Of a stretch of DNA of 64,000 bases, positions 1 through 9,211 are shown piece after piece. Each line of letters starts with the position of its first letter. Position 1 is the first letter of the stretch. A program made the position numbers and the translations under genes. The notes under the pieces were generated by a model, which saw nothing but the letters and a program-made list of their open reading frames with translations, made no database searches and was not told where the DNA came from. Source of the DNA: Acanthococcus lagerstroemiae (Eukaryota > Arthropoda > Insecta > Hemiptera > Eriococcidae); assembly GCA_031841125.1 (NCBI GenBank), contig CM063114.1:36663574-36727573 (forward strand), given 5' to 3'.

Positions 1-151
1 TGAAAGACACATACACACATTCCTACACTGTCAACCTACCAATATTCAGGTCGGTGTTCTACTAGGCAACCTAAGAATCACTGGTGGTACATAAATGGTA
101 TACACAAGAGTATCACGTTATTTCATTCCCCTGTAACATTTGGAGAAGAGT
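1..151. other. Unassigned AT-rich non-coding DNA
   Basis: I see no coding exon, RNA gene or repeat boundary in this stretch. It lies directly before a copy of an inverted-repeat end, so it may be the interior of an element whose other end is outside the window. Confidence 0.3.
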
Positions 152-183
152 ACAGAGGCCGTTTTGGAATATCGCTCCTCAAC
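152..183 (+). repeat. Solo end of the inverted-repeat family seen at 38542-39072
   Basis: The sequence ACAGAGGCCGTTTTGGAATA followed by TCGCTCCTC matches the right-hand end of the 531-bp element at 38542-39072 (there GGACAGAGGCCGTTTTGGAA then ATTGCTCCTCAT). No partner end lies nearby in the window, so the rest of this copy is either upstream of base 1 or deleted. The match is seen directly; calling it a transposon end is inference. Confidence 0.6.
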
Positions 184-1834
184 TGCATATTGAAAAACTG
201 ATGTTTTAAAAAGGATTTATATCAAGTAACATAAGGCATAGTTACCCTATTAGTCACTCAAGATTGTTTTTCCAAATCTACGGGAATAACTTTCTTTTTT
301 ATCGAGAACCTGGACCCGGTCGGCTCCAGTTGAAGAGCAAATTTAAATAAAGCTTTGGCTTCAACTCCAACGTCAGTTAAAATTTTCAAAATTGGCTCCG
401 ACTCTAGTAAATAATTCTTTTTGGGCTAAGCGTGAAACAGGGATATATTTTACTGTTCTGTATCCTTTCACATGTTCAGTCGAGTGAATTTGAAACAGCG
501 TACAATACCGATTAAGACTAGAACTACGCAACACACGTGAACACGACTGAGGACTGAACAAAGAAGAAAAATAATCCGATGTGCCAAATAATAGAACCCT
601 ATCTCTAGAACCAAAATTAAGTTTCTGTTGAAACTTTGAAAACTCATAACTTAATTAGCAATGATAAGTTTAAGAATACATACTAAACGATACGTAAACT
701 GGATTGACGAAAACAAGTTTTGTCCCCTCCCGATTTTCTTGCAGACCTCTCTGAGGTAATTACTATTGAAAGGAGAAAACAAGTCTAATTACTCACAATG
801 AATGACATGAGACTGAATTATTGACCATCACTTTCCATGACCAACCTTCTAATGCCGTATTGCCGACTTTTTTCGAAGAAAAAGGAGGTATTATACTTCA
901 GAATACAATTGAGAAAAAAGAAAGGTTCTTTCTCCTCGTACCCATATCTATCTAGTATGTACAATAATACAAAGCTAGATTTCGAACCTTCAATTACAAC
1001 AATATGGTTTCATTCAGGGCTGCCGAGAAGGGGGGGGGTACTTTCCCCCCGGGCTCGGTTTTTTTGAACGGGCCCGCAGAGTTACAGAAATCATGATTAT
1101 CAAATAGACAATATGCCAAATAATTTCAGTGTTATCTGAATTTCAAATCCGAGTTCAGGGTACAAGTTTATTATATAGATAATTTCAAGGCCTGTATTAC
1201 TAATCAATGATGATCGATTATGTAATTAGTTCAGTATCGCACCGGCAATCTATTCCAACTTTAGCGGAAATGTTTATCTACAAAGGTAGGCCAAAAACTA
1301 CTGAGACAGATTTCATAATTTTTGAACCGTTTGACCTAGCGACTTGAATAAAAAACCATCTGAAAGCTCATTTATTTCTGTACAACATACTAAAAGCTCA
1401 ATTTTCTAGCGCGCGTGAAAACAAAGCTACAGCGAATCCCGCGCGGCGTGTTTTGGTACCCCCTCTAGGTTTTTCAACATGCACATAATTCCAGAACCGC
1501 GACCTCTATCGAAAAAATCTTTGAACGTACTTGAAGAGCATACATTCAGCTACCACATACTAAAATTTCAAGGTTGTAGTACTGTTATAACCCGAGTTAT
1601 GGTCAGACGACGCGTAACGAACGCTCGCGAAAACGTGTTTTTTTTTCAAGTTCTGTTGGTGCGTGGTAACGCACCTGAGATGAGAATTTTTTATATGCTG
1701 GCAGTCAAATTCAGATGAATAACTGAAGTTGAAAAGCACAACATACTGATACGTCAATGTAAAAACATACAGTTCATATTAGGTGTACCCCTAAAAATTT
1801 TGCTTGGAAAAATCCTGGCTACGCCACTGGTTAG
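184..1834. other. Non-coding stretch with a G run and possible transposon-end debris
   Basis: No supportable exon. A G run at 1030-1038 follows CAGGGCTGCC (from 1017), which resembles a hAT-type terminus, but I find no matching right end. At 1815-1830 GGCTACGCCACTG looks like the right end of another hAT-like MITE with no detectable left end. The phrase ACATACTAAAA occurs around 1387 and 1554, suggesting weak internal duplication. Confidence 0.35.
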
Positions 1835-2270
1835 GTCGCTGTGTGGCCGAGTGGCTAAAGTGCCCGATTCGCAATCTTTGCTACGTCGCGGGGTTCGAAA
1901 CCCACCAATACCGGAAAGCAGATGCAATTCGAATACACCCTCGCTAACATTCTAGAGAACACAGCGACAACATATCAATCGAGGTGGAAAGATAACGCGC
2001 CATGCAACCCCTGCCAGTTCAAACAAACACGGCACTACAATCGCAGGGCGTGTTACCCTCAGACCTAAAAAAGACTGATACTGGTATGTGCACGTCGTGG
2101 CCAGCTCACTCAGCGTTGTGCAAACACGTGGCCAGTAAGCAAACTGCGGCTGCACACTCTTTGGCATAGAGAAGGAAAACTCGAAAGCAACGGCAAACTA
2201 CCCTGATTCTGCCAGGAAAGTCGCGGGTCAGAAACCGCGATCAACATACGGCAACGGGTACGGCATCTGA
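1835..2270 (+). mobile_element. tRNA-derived SINE, copy 1
   Basis: The head resembles a tRNA with RNA polymerase III promoter boxes: A box TGGCCGAGTGG at 1844-1854 and B box GGTTCGAAACC at 1892-1902. A tRNA-unrelated body of about 360 bp follows and is shared with the copy at 42553-43004, for example CAGGGCGTGTTACC, CTGCGGCTGCACACTCT, GAGAAGGAAAACT and GTCAGAAACCGCGA. Similarity ends near CTGA at about 2270 without an obvious poly(A) tail. It is non-coding and would depend on a LINE partner to move. Copy 1 and copy 2 differ by many substitutions and small indels, so the family is not young here. Confidence 0.85.
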
Positions 2271-3557
2271 TTTTCGATGATTTCAAACGAAATTTGAATT
2301 TTGGGAGTCAGGGTCAGGACCAGATCAGAAATTTGATGGAATTTTCGAAAGTGGAAAAAATAAAATCTGTTTCAACTGCATTCTCGATTTTTGTGACTGA
2401 GCTGATTTTGCTCGTTACAATTTACTTCCCGAGTGACCCACTGCCTAACGGAGAAGGGGAGAAAATTCAGACAGTGTTACCAACTTATCTGATATATGTT
2501 CCGTTACATGTACACAAAGGCCGCAGCTATAAACAATGGGCCGAATGAAAGCGTATACTTAAAAGAGTGTCAGAGGCAGAGCTCTTTATGATAACCTTCA
2601 ACCGTCCCAATATCACGAGTTATTTTTCAGTAATTGGGTGAAGACCGCCAAAATGCGTTTGTACGAATCAAGTGCGCATACATCGAATATCCATCTAGTA
2701 CTTAGGCGAGCATAAAAGCGTCAAATTTCTTTACATTAGAAAACCATTAGGATTACCACCAATCGTGGGAATAGCGATTTCTCAAAGTCGCGTCCGTGAA
2801 AAGAGAACCCATCATTATTCGTAACCACGAGGAAAACTCGGTCGCTTCCAGAGTACATTTTGTTTACCTGTCATATATGTGGAAAATCATCGGATATAAA
2901 TAACACATTTCTAGTATTGATTATTATAAATATAAGGCCCGATAGAGGTTCCGCGCGAGTAAATAAGAACAATTTTTATATTCCCAACTATTTGTAAACA
3001 TTAAATCATTTTCGGTTTGCTATTTTGATTTGTACGACAATGCTTGGTCACAAACGGAATGCAACAATGCAGAAGAAACAGATCTATCTCACGTAGAGGT
3101 CGTCGGTAATCGGTATTTAAATCAAAACCGATAATCCAAATCCCGCTATAAAGCACATCGAATTTCTGCAGGCATAAAAATGCCATCGCCGAATAAACCT
3201 GTATCGATATGAATCGATGATAGCTCGTTCATACACTTCATTTCTGATCACAATCAATATCAACACTTTGATGTTAGTCGCCGATTTGCGCCGTGTATAG
3301 GCGCATGTGCCCAAAATAACGCGTATCCAGCGAAAGGACTTTTGCATCCGCCGATCTATCTTAGAAAAATATTTACTCGATTTTAAAATCCGTGATATGT
3401 TTTCATTCATCAATTTAAACCGGTTCTCAACCTGACTGATGACTGACGCCGTAGCCATTTGGAAAAGTGGCTATGCATTTTCCGCATTTTGAAATCAAGG
3501 TTATTAAAACGATTGTGTATAGAGGTCTAGAATATATCTGTTTATATCCACACATGA
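2271..3557. other. Unassigned non-coding DNA
   Basis: Only short, unconvincing open frames on both strands (the longest about 113 codons on the minus strand, 3117-3458). No splice-site-flanked exon, repeat boundary or RNA gene recognised. Confidence 0.3.
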
Positions 3558-3715
3558 TAGTGCAGTATTTCTCCTCGAGCCCGGCTGGGGTCAAACATAT
3601 CGACTAGAACCGGTAACTCTTGATTGTGACACCGGTGATCTAGTGCAGCATTTCTTCAACCGCACTGAAGTCAAAAATATCAACCAAAACTGGTAACCCG
3701 GATACTGAAATTGCG
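3558..3715. repeat. Diverged tandem duplication, about 83 bp x2
   Basis: TAGTGCAGTATTTCTCCTCG (3558) recurs as TAGTGCAGCATTTCTTCAAC (3641), and the following GGTCAAACATATCGACTAGA / AGTCAAAAATATCAACCAAA and ACCGGTAACTC / ACTGGTAACCC also align. Spacing is 83 bp. The copies are clearly diverged. Confidence 0.65.
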
Positions 3716-5194
3716 AAACTACCTAGAATAAGCTGAGTACAATGCACCCACTTTGAGTCATGTTAAAAATGTAAATCCTTTAGCTATCACAATCGGGTTT
3801 TCAACTTTAATCTACCAAACATCAGAGTTCGGGAGTTCATTAGCTTATACAAATAGCCATAAAACCTTCAAGACAGGACAGTGGAATTGTTGAACGCGAA
3901 CCACTTCTACAGGTAATTTCGCAGCAACAAGTACATACTCGCATACAGAGTATGAACCCATTTTACGGGAACGGGATTTAAATAAGTGCAATGTTCTGCT
4001 TATAAATCAAACGAGCAGATGAAAAAATAAAAAGAAAGAAAGAAAGAAAAGTGTACGCAGTAGTACACTATATTCGCCAGCGAAATAGTATTGGCACTTG
4101 ATATAGTCGGGGTAAGTGGACATAGTGAACAGCATAATGAGGATACTATTATTGGCGTGCTCACTAGACGGGAAATGGAAATAGGGAAAAGAACGGAAAC
4201 GTAAATATTGAGCTCGGCCAACTTTTTAGGAACACATGTACATGGAATGAAATGAAATTGTCCGTGCTGAAATCGTATACGCGAATTTTTCAGTTTTTCA
4301 AGATACCTACGAGCAAATACTGTGAACCTGACATGATTATTCAATTTACCCCGATACGACCTCTTTATTTCGCCAAATGCCTCGAACACTTCCAACTGCT
4401 CGAATTAAAATTCTGGACACATTTCACAAAAGCATAAGATAAAGGATACTCCTCAAACAACATTAACAACTACAGACCCATTCGACAGAGGTGTTTCGGA
4501 CAAAGCAAATTCAATAATGGGTATAATTCTACTTCAACGTAGATCTTTTTGCCCTTGAGTCTTCAGATGTTTTTTATTAAATATTGGGTGGTTATAGGGT
4601 ACTCCCCAATACTAAATCTAGCATCCGTTCATCCACGTATCATTTAGGGAGCCAAAATGGGTTTTGGCATTTTTGTAGAATTTCACCTCCAACTCAACAT
4701 AAAATTGAGAAAGAAAACAAAATATTAAAAAGTACGGGTTTCACCATATTAATAAGTTTATAAAAAGGAATTTCTTTTTCCAGACAGAACAGTTAATTAT
4801 GCGAATTCCAAACTGCAATATCGCTAATTCAAGTTTTTAGATCAAAGCATCTCAAACAAAGAAAATTATGGGAAAATTCCTACAAGTACTTCGTATTATG
4901 GTAATTTGTTATCCGCGAACTCCTCATTGTCGTTTTTTGTTGTTCCCAGTAAAATAACACTTTGAATATTTCGAATACTTTAAGAATGATCACATTCAAC
5001 ACAATTCGTGTAGGTATAATAATTGTACGCAGATAAAATTGGACTGTGAACATTCTTATTCACTCGAAACTAGGATCTGAGAAAGGACTATAGTGACCCA
5101 GGAGCTAAAATTTCATTTGACCATCTTATAAACTTGAGTCAAGTTCCATTATCATCTTCAAACCTTCCACAATAGGGCAGGGTATTATCGCAGT
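3716..5194. other. Unassigned non-coding DNA with an (AAAG)n microsatellite
   Basis: A short (AAAG)n tract lies at about 4030-4050. I see no exon with credible splice sites. Open frames near 4000-4437 lie on both strands over the same bases, which is typical of chance. Confidence 0.3.
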
Positions 5195-5690
5195 ATATAC
5201 GTTGTATCATGCAAGAACATACAAGAAAGCGAACAGTAAAATGTATTTCATTCAGCAAATCTGATTCCATTCATGATATTAATCACGTAATAACCGGGCA
5301 ACATCCCCTCAACAACACTCATGTAGCAACACCTGCTCAGCAACACACATTCAGTACATTATTGCGCAACACATTTACTGTGTGATAATGTAATTATTCA
5401 ACACATCCGCTCCTATTCATGATATTACATAAGTGATAACTGGGCAACACCCGCTCAGCAGTACTCATTCAGCGACACCTGCTCAGCATCACATGCTCAG
5501 TATGTTACTGCGCAATACATTTACTGTGCGACAATGTACTTAATTTCATTTAATGCATCCGCTCCTATTCATGATATTAACCACGTGATAATTGTGCAAC
5601 ATCCGCCCAACAAACACTCATCCAGCAGCACCTGCTCAGTAAGTTATTGCGCAACACATTTACTGTGTGATAATGTGTTACACACATGTC
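5195..5690 (+). repeat. Left arm of a foldback-like structure, with 146-152 bp tandem repeats
   Basis: TCATGATATTA recurs at 5271, 5417 and 5569 (spacings 146 and 152 bp). Each is followed by (A)GTGATAA, GGGCAACA, CACCTGCTCAG and GCGCAA(C/T)ACATTTACTGTG. The same phrases occur in reverse complement at 7385-7540 (CACCTGCTCAGTACATTATTG, TTTACTACGTGATAATA and GTTGCATCAGATAAGAACAT in that sense). The arms therefore bracket about 1.7 kb. Tandem-repeat-bearing arms are typical of foldback or MULE-like elements; that family name is inference. Confidence 0.65.
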
Positions 5691-5704
5691 CCGTATACTA
5701 TACG

Positions 5705-6402
5705 TAGTGATGCCCAAGAATCGATTATCTAATTTTTCTATTATAACAAAAACATCAAGTCGATTTTTGTAGGAAAAAATCAATTAATTGATTTGGTATG
5801 TTGCTGTAATGAAGAAATTGAAAATATAAAATAAAGTACGAAATAAGTCAACTTATAGGTGATTTTTCTTTCAAGGAGAAAGGAGTACGTAGATAATAGG
5901 TAGTAGGTAATAGGTATGCCTTACAAGTATATAGGACGAACCAATGATAAGGTAAAACATATTCTGGAATAGATGGCGGACTCAGGCCCACTTTCTCAAT
6001 TTCTAGTTAGCGCTTATCTAGCCGTTAAAGTACCGGATAATTATTCGGTAGATGGAGTACCGAATAAGAATAACTAAAGGTAAGCTAACTAGAGGTTTGA
6101 CTAAAAATTGAGAAAGTGGACCTCAAATGATTTTCTACGATACCTATTTCTAGTTCTCAATCAAGTCACCTTAGCGCTAGTAGCGCACAGCGCTCTTACT
6201 CCTAGAGATACTAGATCCATGCCTAATGCTGTGACTTCAGGTTTGAGCACTGTCTGAAGACTGCAATTCTGTATCCTCATTCCCCCACCTCTCAACCAAT
6301 AATAAGAGAACACTCAAACACGTAATGATAAAAAAATTGATTATTTTGCGGGTTATCAAACTCGATTTCTTTCAGTAAAAATCGATTAATCGGGCATCAC
6401 TA
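5705..6402. mobile_element. Non-autonomous hAT-like element, 698 bp
   Basis: The ends are TAGTGATGCCC (5705) and GGGCATCACTA (to 6402), followed inward by AATCGATTA-type sequence on both sides. Flanks carry ATACTATA (5695-5702) and ATACTATG (6403-6410), a near-perfect 8-bp duplication set two bases back from the left end. TAGTGATG-type ends with 8-bp duplications are known from hAT transposons. There is no transposase reading frame. A smaller inverted-repeat element lies inside at 5981-6126. Confidence 0.75.
5981..6126. mobile_element. Nested MITE, about 146 bp
   Basis: CCACTTTCTCAATTT on the left is matched by AAATTGAGAAAGTGG on the right, and CTAGTTAGC near the left end by GCTAACTAG further in on the right. 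It sits wholly inside the hAT-like element at 5705-6402, so it inserted later or is part of that element's internal dyad. No target duplication could be fixed. Confidence 0.65.
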
Positions 6403-6583
6403 ATACTATGTAGATGTCGCGTAGTTATCACAAAATTAATATCTTTGTTAATATCACATAGGTATAAGTAAATCAGAATGTTCAATAAAAGAAACCTTCA
6501 TTTAAAGACTCTGGTACACAATTAGGGGTATTGGGCTGCTCAGTCACATGCTCAGGGGTATTACATCAATGGTCACTAGTTTA

Positions 6584-6741
6584 ACGGTTCGTTTACATTA
6601 TGATAGTACTATTGTGATAGTAGCTGTCACGACAGTAACTCTCACAGCATAAACAAACTATCACTAGTAATGCTATCAGGTGCTCTCGCATACTATCACG
6701 CGTGCGTGATAGTATGTACTATCATAATGTAAACGAGGCTT
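6584..6741. mobile_element. MITE, about 158 bp, flanked by TAGTTTA
   Basis: A 20-bp perfect terminal inverted repeat, CGTTTACATTATGATAGTAC, starts at 6590 and its complement ends at 6735. TAGTTTA occurs just outside on both sides (6577-6583 and 6742-6748) and fits a 7-8 bp target duplication, which would put the termini at 6584 and 6741. The interior contains further dyads built on CTATCA and ACTGTCGTGACAG. No coding capacity. Confidence 0.75.
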
Positions 6742-6747
6742 TAGTTT

Positions 6748-6964
6748 ATCAGATTGAGGAACTGCAGGTATGCGCACTGTAAATGTAAACAAACAATAAT
6801 GAAGAGGTTGCATGGGTTTGGCATGGGTTTGCAATAGGGTGCTTACAGCGCTGCGCGCGGCAAACACCCTAGTTACGCGATGCAACCATGCGATTTCCAT
6901 GCAACCTCTTCATAATCGTTTGTTTACATTTATGGTGCGCATACCTGCAGTTCCTTAATCTGAT
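6748..6964. mobile_element. MITE, 217 bp, with long (about 68 bp) inverted repeats
   Basis: ATCAGATTGAGGAACTGCAG at the left is matched by the complement CTGCAGTTCCTTAATCTGAT at the right. The match continues inward through TGCGCA, TAAATGTAAACAAAC and GAAGAGGTTGCATGG. The GC-rich centre (GCGCTGCGCGCGGC) would form a hairpin loop. It directly abuts the MITE at 6584-6741, sharing its right-hand duplication site. Confidence 0.8.
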
Positions 6965-7384
6965 GGCTTTTAAATCGCTGGCTGACTTGGCTCATGGCTT
7001 GACGCTAATTTTCCGGATTTAAATATGGCTTAATGCTGTGTGGCTTGTGTCTTAATCTTTGCACATGAGTTGACTTCAGTCACGAGTTACAAAGCTTGCA
7101 ATTTCCCAGCAAACTAACGTACTGACTACTGATCCTCAAAGCACTGATCGCGGTTCACATTCTTATCAATTTATTCACAAATTAATTTTATTTTTCTTGA
7201 CTTTTGGCATTAGCTGAATTGATAAGTTTAAGCCCCAAAATCTAGCTTCTGGCTGACGTATGGGCTAAAAGCCGACTTGCAGAATTTTCCTGGCTGGGTT
7301 GAGGCTTAATGGATAACGACCGAAGTTGTGATTTAAACTTTAGCTTGAGCAACTAGTGGCTTCAGCTTAACATCCCTGCACATG
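6965..7384. repeat. Degenerate TGGCTT-rich short-period region
   Basis: The words TGGCTT, GGCTGA and GGCTTAA recur at irregular 10-40 bp spacing (for example GGCTGACTTGGCTCATGGCTTGA). The complement of this vocabulary appears at 19370-19610 (GAAGCCGAAG, ACTGAAGCT). Too diverged to define a unit. Confidence 0.45.
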
Positions 7385-7540
7385 CTAACTGTAAGAAACT
7401 TATTATCACGTAGTAAATATGCAGCACAATAATGTACTGAGCAGGTGTTACGCAGTAATCAAGTGTTGGATAAAATATATTCTGGTGTTTTCTCACTCTT
7501 GCATGTTCTTATCTGATGCAACATATTTATCATGATAATT
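7385..7540 (-). repeat. Right arm of the foldback-like structure
   Basis: In reverse complement this matches the left arm around 5195-5290 and 5620-5690, including CACCTGCTCAGTA, TTTACT then GTGATAAT, and GTTGCATC then AAGAACAT. It carries one unit where the left arm has three. No target duplication was found beyond the arms. Confidence 0.6.
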
Positions 7541-7604
7541 TACAGCCACAACTTAAAGATTGAAAAAATAATCAGAATTGATGGTAAGTAAGTCGTCCAG
7601 TGTT

Positions 7605-7610
7605 TTTATT
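7605..7610 (-). promoter_or_regulatory. Candidate poly(A) signal for the minus-strand exon at 7689-7959
   Basis: AATAAA on the minus strand, about 80 bases past the TGA/TAG region ending at 7689. A G run (7615-7624 on the plus strand) lies just before it in the direction of reading. Hexamers are common by chance in AT-rich DNA, so its weight comes from position. Confidence 0.35.
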
Positions 7611-7688
7611 CGATGGGGGGGGGGCAGAGAAGACAGTCTATTTGATGCAAAGACATAGGCATACACATCATCAACCTCCTGGCTACTA

Positions 7689-7959
7689 CTATGCGTCCCA
7701 CTTTCGGTCTGCCGGCTTGTTTATCTGTCTCTGTTCAACTGTCTGAGCGTCTGTCAGTTCTCTGGACAGACCTGCAGCGTTGAGCAAGCTGACAATTTGC
7801 CCTTCTAGCAGGAGGACGGAGACCTTCTTTTGCTTCTTTTTGGAATTTTGGATGTGTAATTTGCAGTTTCGGCGCAAGTTGTCCCTCCTGGTGTTACACC
7901 GGGGAAAGATTACATGGTGGCCATTAGTGCAACGTGGGAAGTTCGCGTCGTAGCCTTGG
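7689..7959 (-). CDS. Candidate 3'-terminal exon encoding a basic Cys/His-rich tail
   Basis: Read on the minus strand, an acceptor-like CCTAACTCAG ends at 7960 and opens a frame that runs about 90 codons to a stop at 7689. The start of the frame contains FPRCTNGHH and FPRCNTRRDNLRRNCKLH, then a lysine-rich KKKQKK, then a leucine-rich segment VLLLEGQIVSLL and a polar C-terminus. The NLRR-N-CKLH part recalls the helix and HX3H of C2H2 zinc fingers, but the first His is Asn and the first Cys of a CX2C is Phe, so it is either a decayed finger or a different motif. There is no upstream start in frame (stop just before the acceptor), so it would have to be spliced. A poly(A) signal sits about 80 bases downstream. 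I do not recognise the protein; a chance frame or dead transposon exon is also possible. Confidence 0.4.
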
Positions 7960-8197
7960 CTGAGTTAGGCAAGCTTCTCGGGGTTATAAGACATTAAAGT
8001 GTGAGTTTGTGAGGTTCGTCAGCGCCCGAGAAATGATTACGCGAGGTTCGAAATCGTAACTGTATTATGACTTTCTCTTAATCTAGTATATACAAATGAA
8101 CAACATGAACGACAGAGGCACGGGGCGGCTTTACAGTGAGACCTAGTACTTGTCCTTGTTTGGTCGGAGGTCGTGGGTGTCGCGATGGTTCTGTCAC
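7960..8197. other. Spacer between candidate exons
   Basis: No exon recognised. GGTTCGAAATC at about 8046 resembles a pol III B box but has no A box at tRNA spacing. Confidence 0.3.
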
Positions 8198-8460
8198 GGA
8201 GCACCAGACATCTGGAGGCTGCGACGGGAGAGTATCGGAGATTCTCGATTCGACCATCCGCAGGGGTGCATCAGATACTGGATGCAGCACGCAGGGGAGT
8301 ATCTGAAAGCAGAGTGCGACCCCTCTTCAGTTCGCGCCCGGAGCACTAGACATCTGGACGCTGCGACGGGAGCGAACCGAAGTTTCTCGATTTGGATATC
8401 CTCAACGGTGCACCAGATATTGGATGCAGCACACAGCGGAGTATACCAAAGTAGAACTGC
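8198..8460. repeat. Tandem duplication, 142 bp period
   Basis: GGAGCACCAGACATCTGGA (8198) recurs as GGAGCACTAGACATCTGGA (8340), with further matches at CTGCGACGGGAG, TTCTCGATT, GGTGCA(T/C)CAGATA(C/T)TGGATGCAGCAC and GGAGTAT. The unit is not a multiple of three, so the 138-codon open frame across it (8150-8566) reads the two copies in different frames and is not a repeat-coding protein. The segment is GC-richer than its surroundings. Confidence 0.8.
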
Positions 8461-8889
8461 CTGTAAGCCTCGCTCTGAAGAAGTGCTCTCGAAGGCCGTA
8501 CGTTCGAGTTTATACAACCTGACCGTGACCGCTTTCACCAGTCGTGACGTATTCTGGAGGGTGTGAAACACAACCCTCCGGGTGAACTACGCGTGCGTAA
8601 TAAGAGTGGCTGCCTTCCTGAAAAAGTGGTCACGATGCCCGGCCTATGTCTGACAGTCAAGCCGTTTAGTTAGTCGGTCAATATTGAGCATATGACACAG
8701 AGTTACAGAGACCTGAGCTCCTGGATCACGGATCTTCATTCCCGACTCGAATTTTTTTGACAGAAGATGGGATCGTCGGTTCGGCATGCTGGAGGAATTG
8801 GTGACTGTTTCTTCCTCTTTCTCAGCTCTTAGTCCATTTATACATCTTACTCACCACTTGTCTGTCTGAATCTTTGGTTAGCAGATTCG

Positions 8890-8906
8890 TACTAACCTTT
8901 TCTCAG
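8890..8906 (+). promoter_or_regulatory. Candidate branch point and 3' splice site
   Basis: TACTAAC (consensus lariat branch sequence) at 8890-8896, then CTTTTCTCAG ending at 8906. The branch-to-AG distance is short but within the range seen in insect introns. It opens the exon at 8907-9148. Confidence 0.4.
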
Positions 8907-9148
8907 ATTCAACTAAGACAGGCGACCCGGCATTTTTGGTCATAGCACAAGAGGTTGAAGACCAGCCTTTTACAAATAGCGATGAATTGCTCGATCCCAA
9001 AATAAAGCCCTGTGAGAAATGCAACCCCTTGTTCAATGCTTCACGGTCACCCCTTATGCACGGTTCAAATATCGTGGACTTTGTAAACATATTATGCGAC
9101 ATATTCTACAAGAATAATTCCACATTCGAGTTCACCACGCCTTTATAA
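8907..9148 (+). CDS. Candidate 3'-terminal exon of an unrecognised protein
   Basis: After the splice acceptor at 8906 the frame is open for about 80 codons to TAA at 9146-9148. The predicted peptide is ordinary in composition, with a stretch reading KPCEKCNPLFNASRSPLMHG and a C-terminus rich in F, Y, N and T. A CX2C pair (PCEKC) is visible but no second pair, so no zinc-binding domain can be claimed. The frame has no ATG near its start and a stop a few codons upstream of the acceptor, which fits an internal splice entry. AATAAA follows 58 bases after the stop. The exon lies head-to-head-opposed to the minus-strand candidate at 7689-7959. I do not recognise the family; a chance frame remains possible. 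Confidence 0.4.
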
Positions 9149-9205
9149 TTTTTCAAATTCAACACAATTTATTTTATTGCTCCCATTCTCAGCACGAACA
9201 GAAAC

Positions 9206-9211
9206 AATAAA
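9206..9211 (+). promoter_or_regulatory. Candidate poly(A) signal
   Basis: AATAAA 58 bases after the stop codon of the candidate exon at 8907-9148, a normal position for a short 3' UTR. Confidence 0.4.

Noticed and set aside
5271..5690. CRISPR-like array
   Set aside because: Repeats are 146-152 bp with no short-repeat/spacer pattern, and the DNA is eukaryotic.
8030..8060. GGTTCGAAATC as a pol III B box
   Set aside because: No A box at suitable distance and no similarity to the two SINE copies.
8150..8566. 138-codon plus-strand frame (and a 125-codon minus-strand frame over the same bases)
   Set aside because: The frame spans a 142-bp duplication read in two different frames; overlapping frames on both strands in GC-rich DNA are expected by chance.
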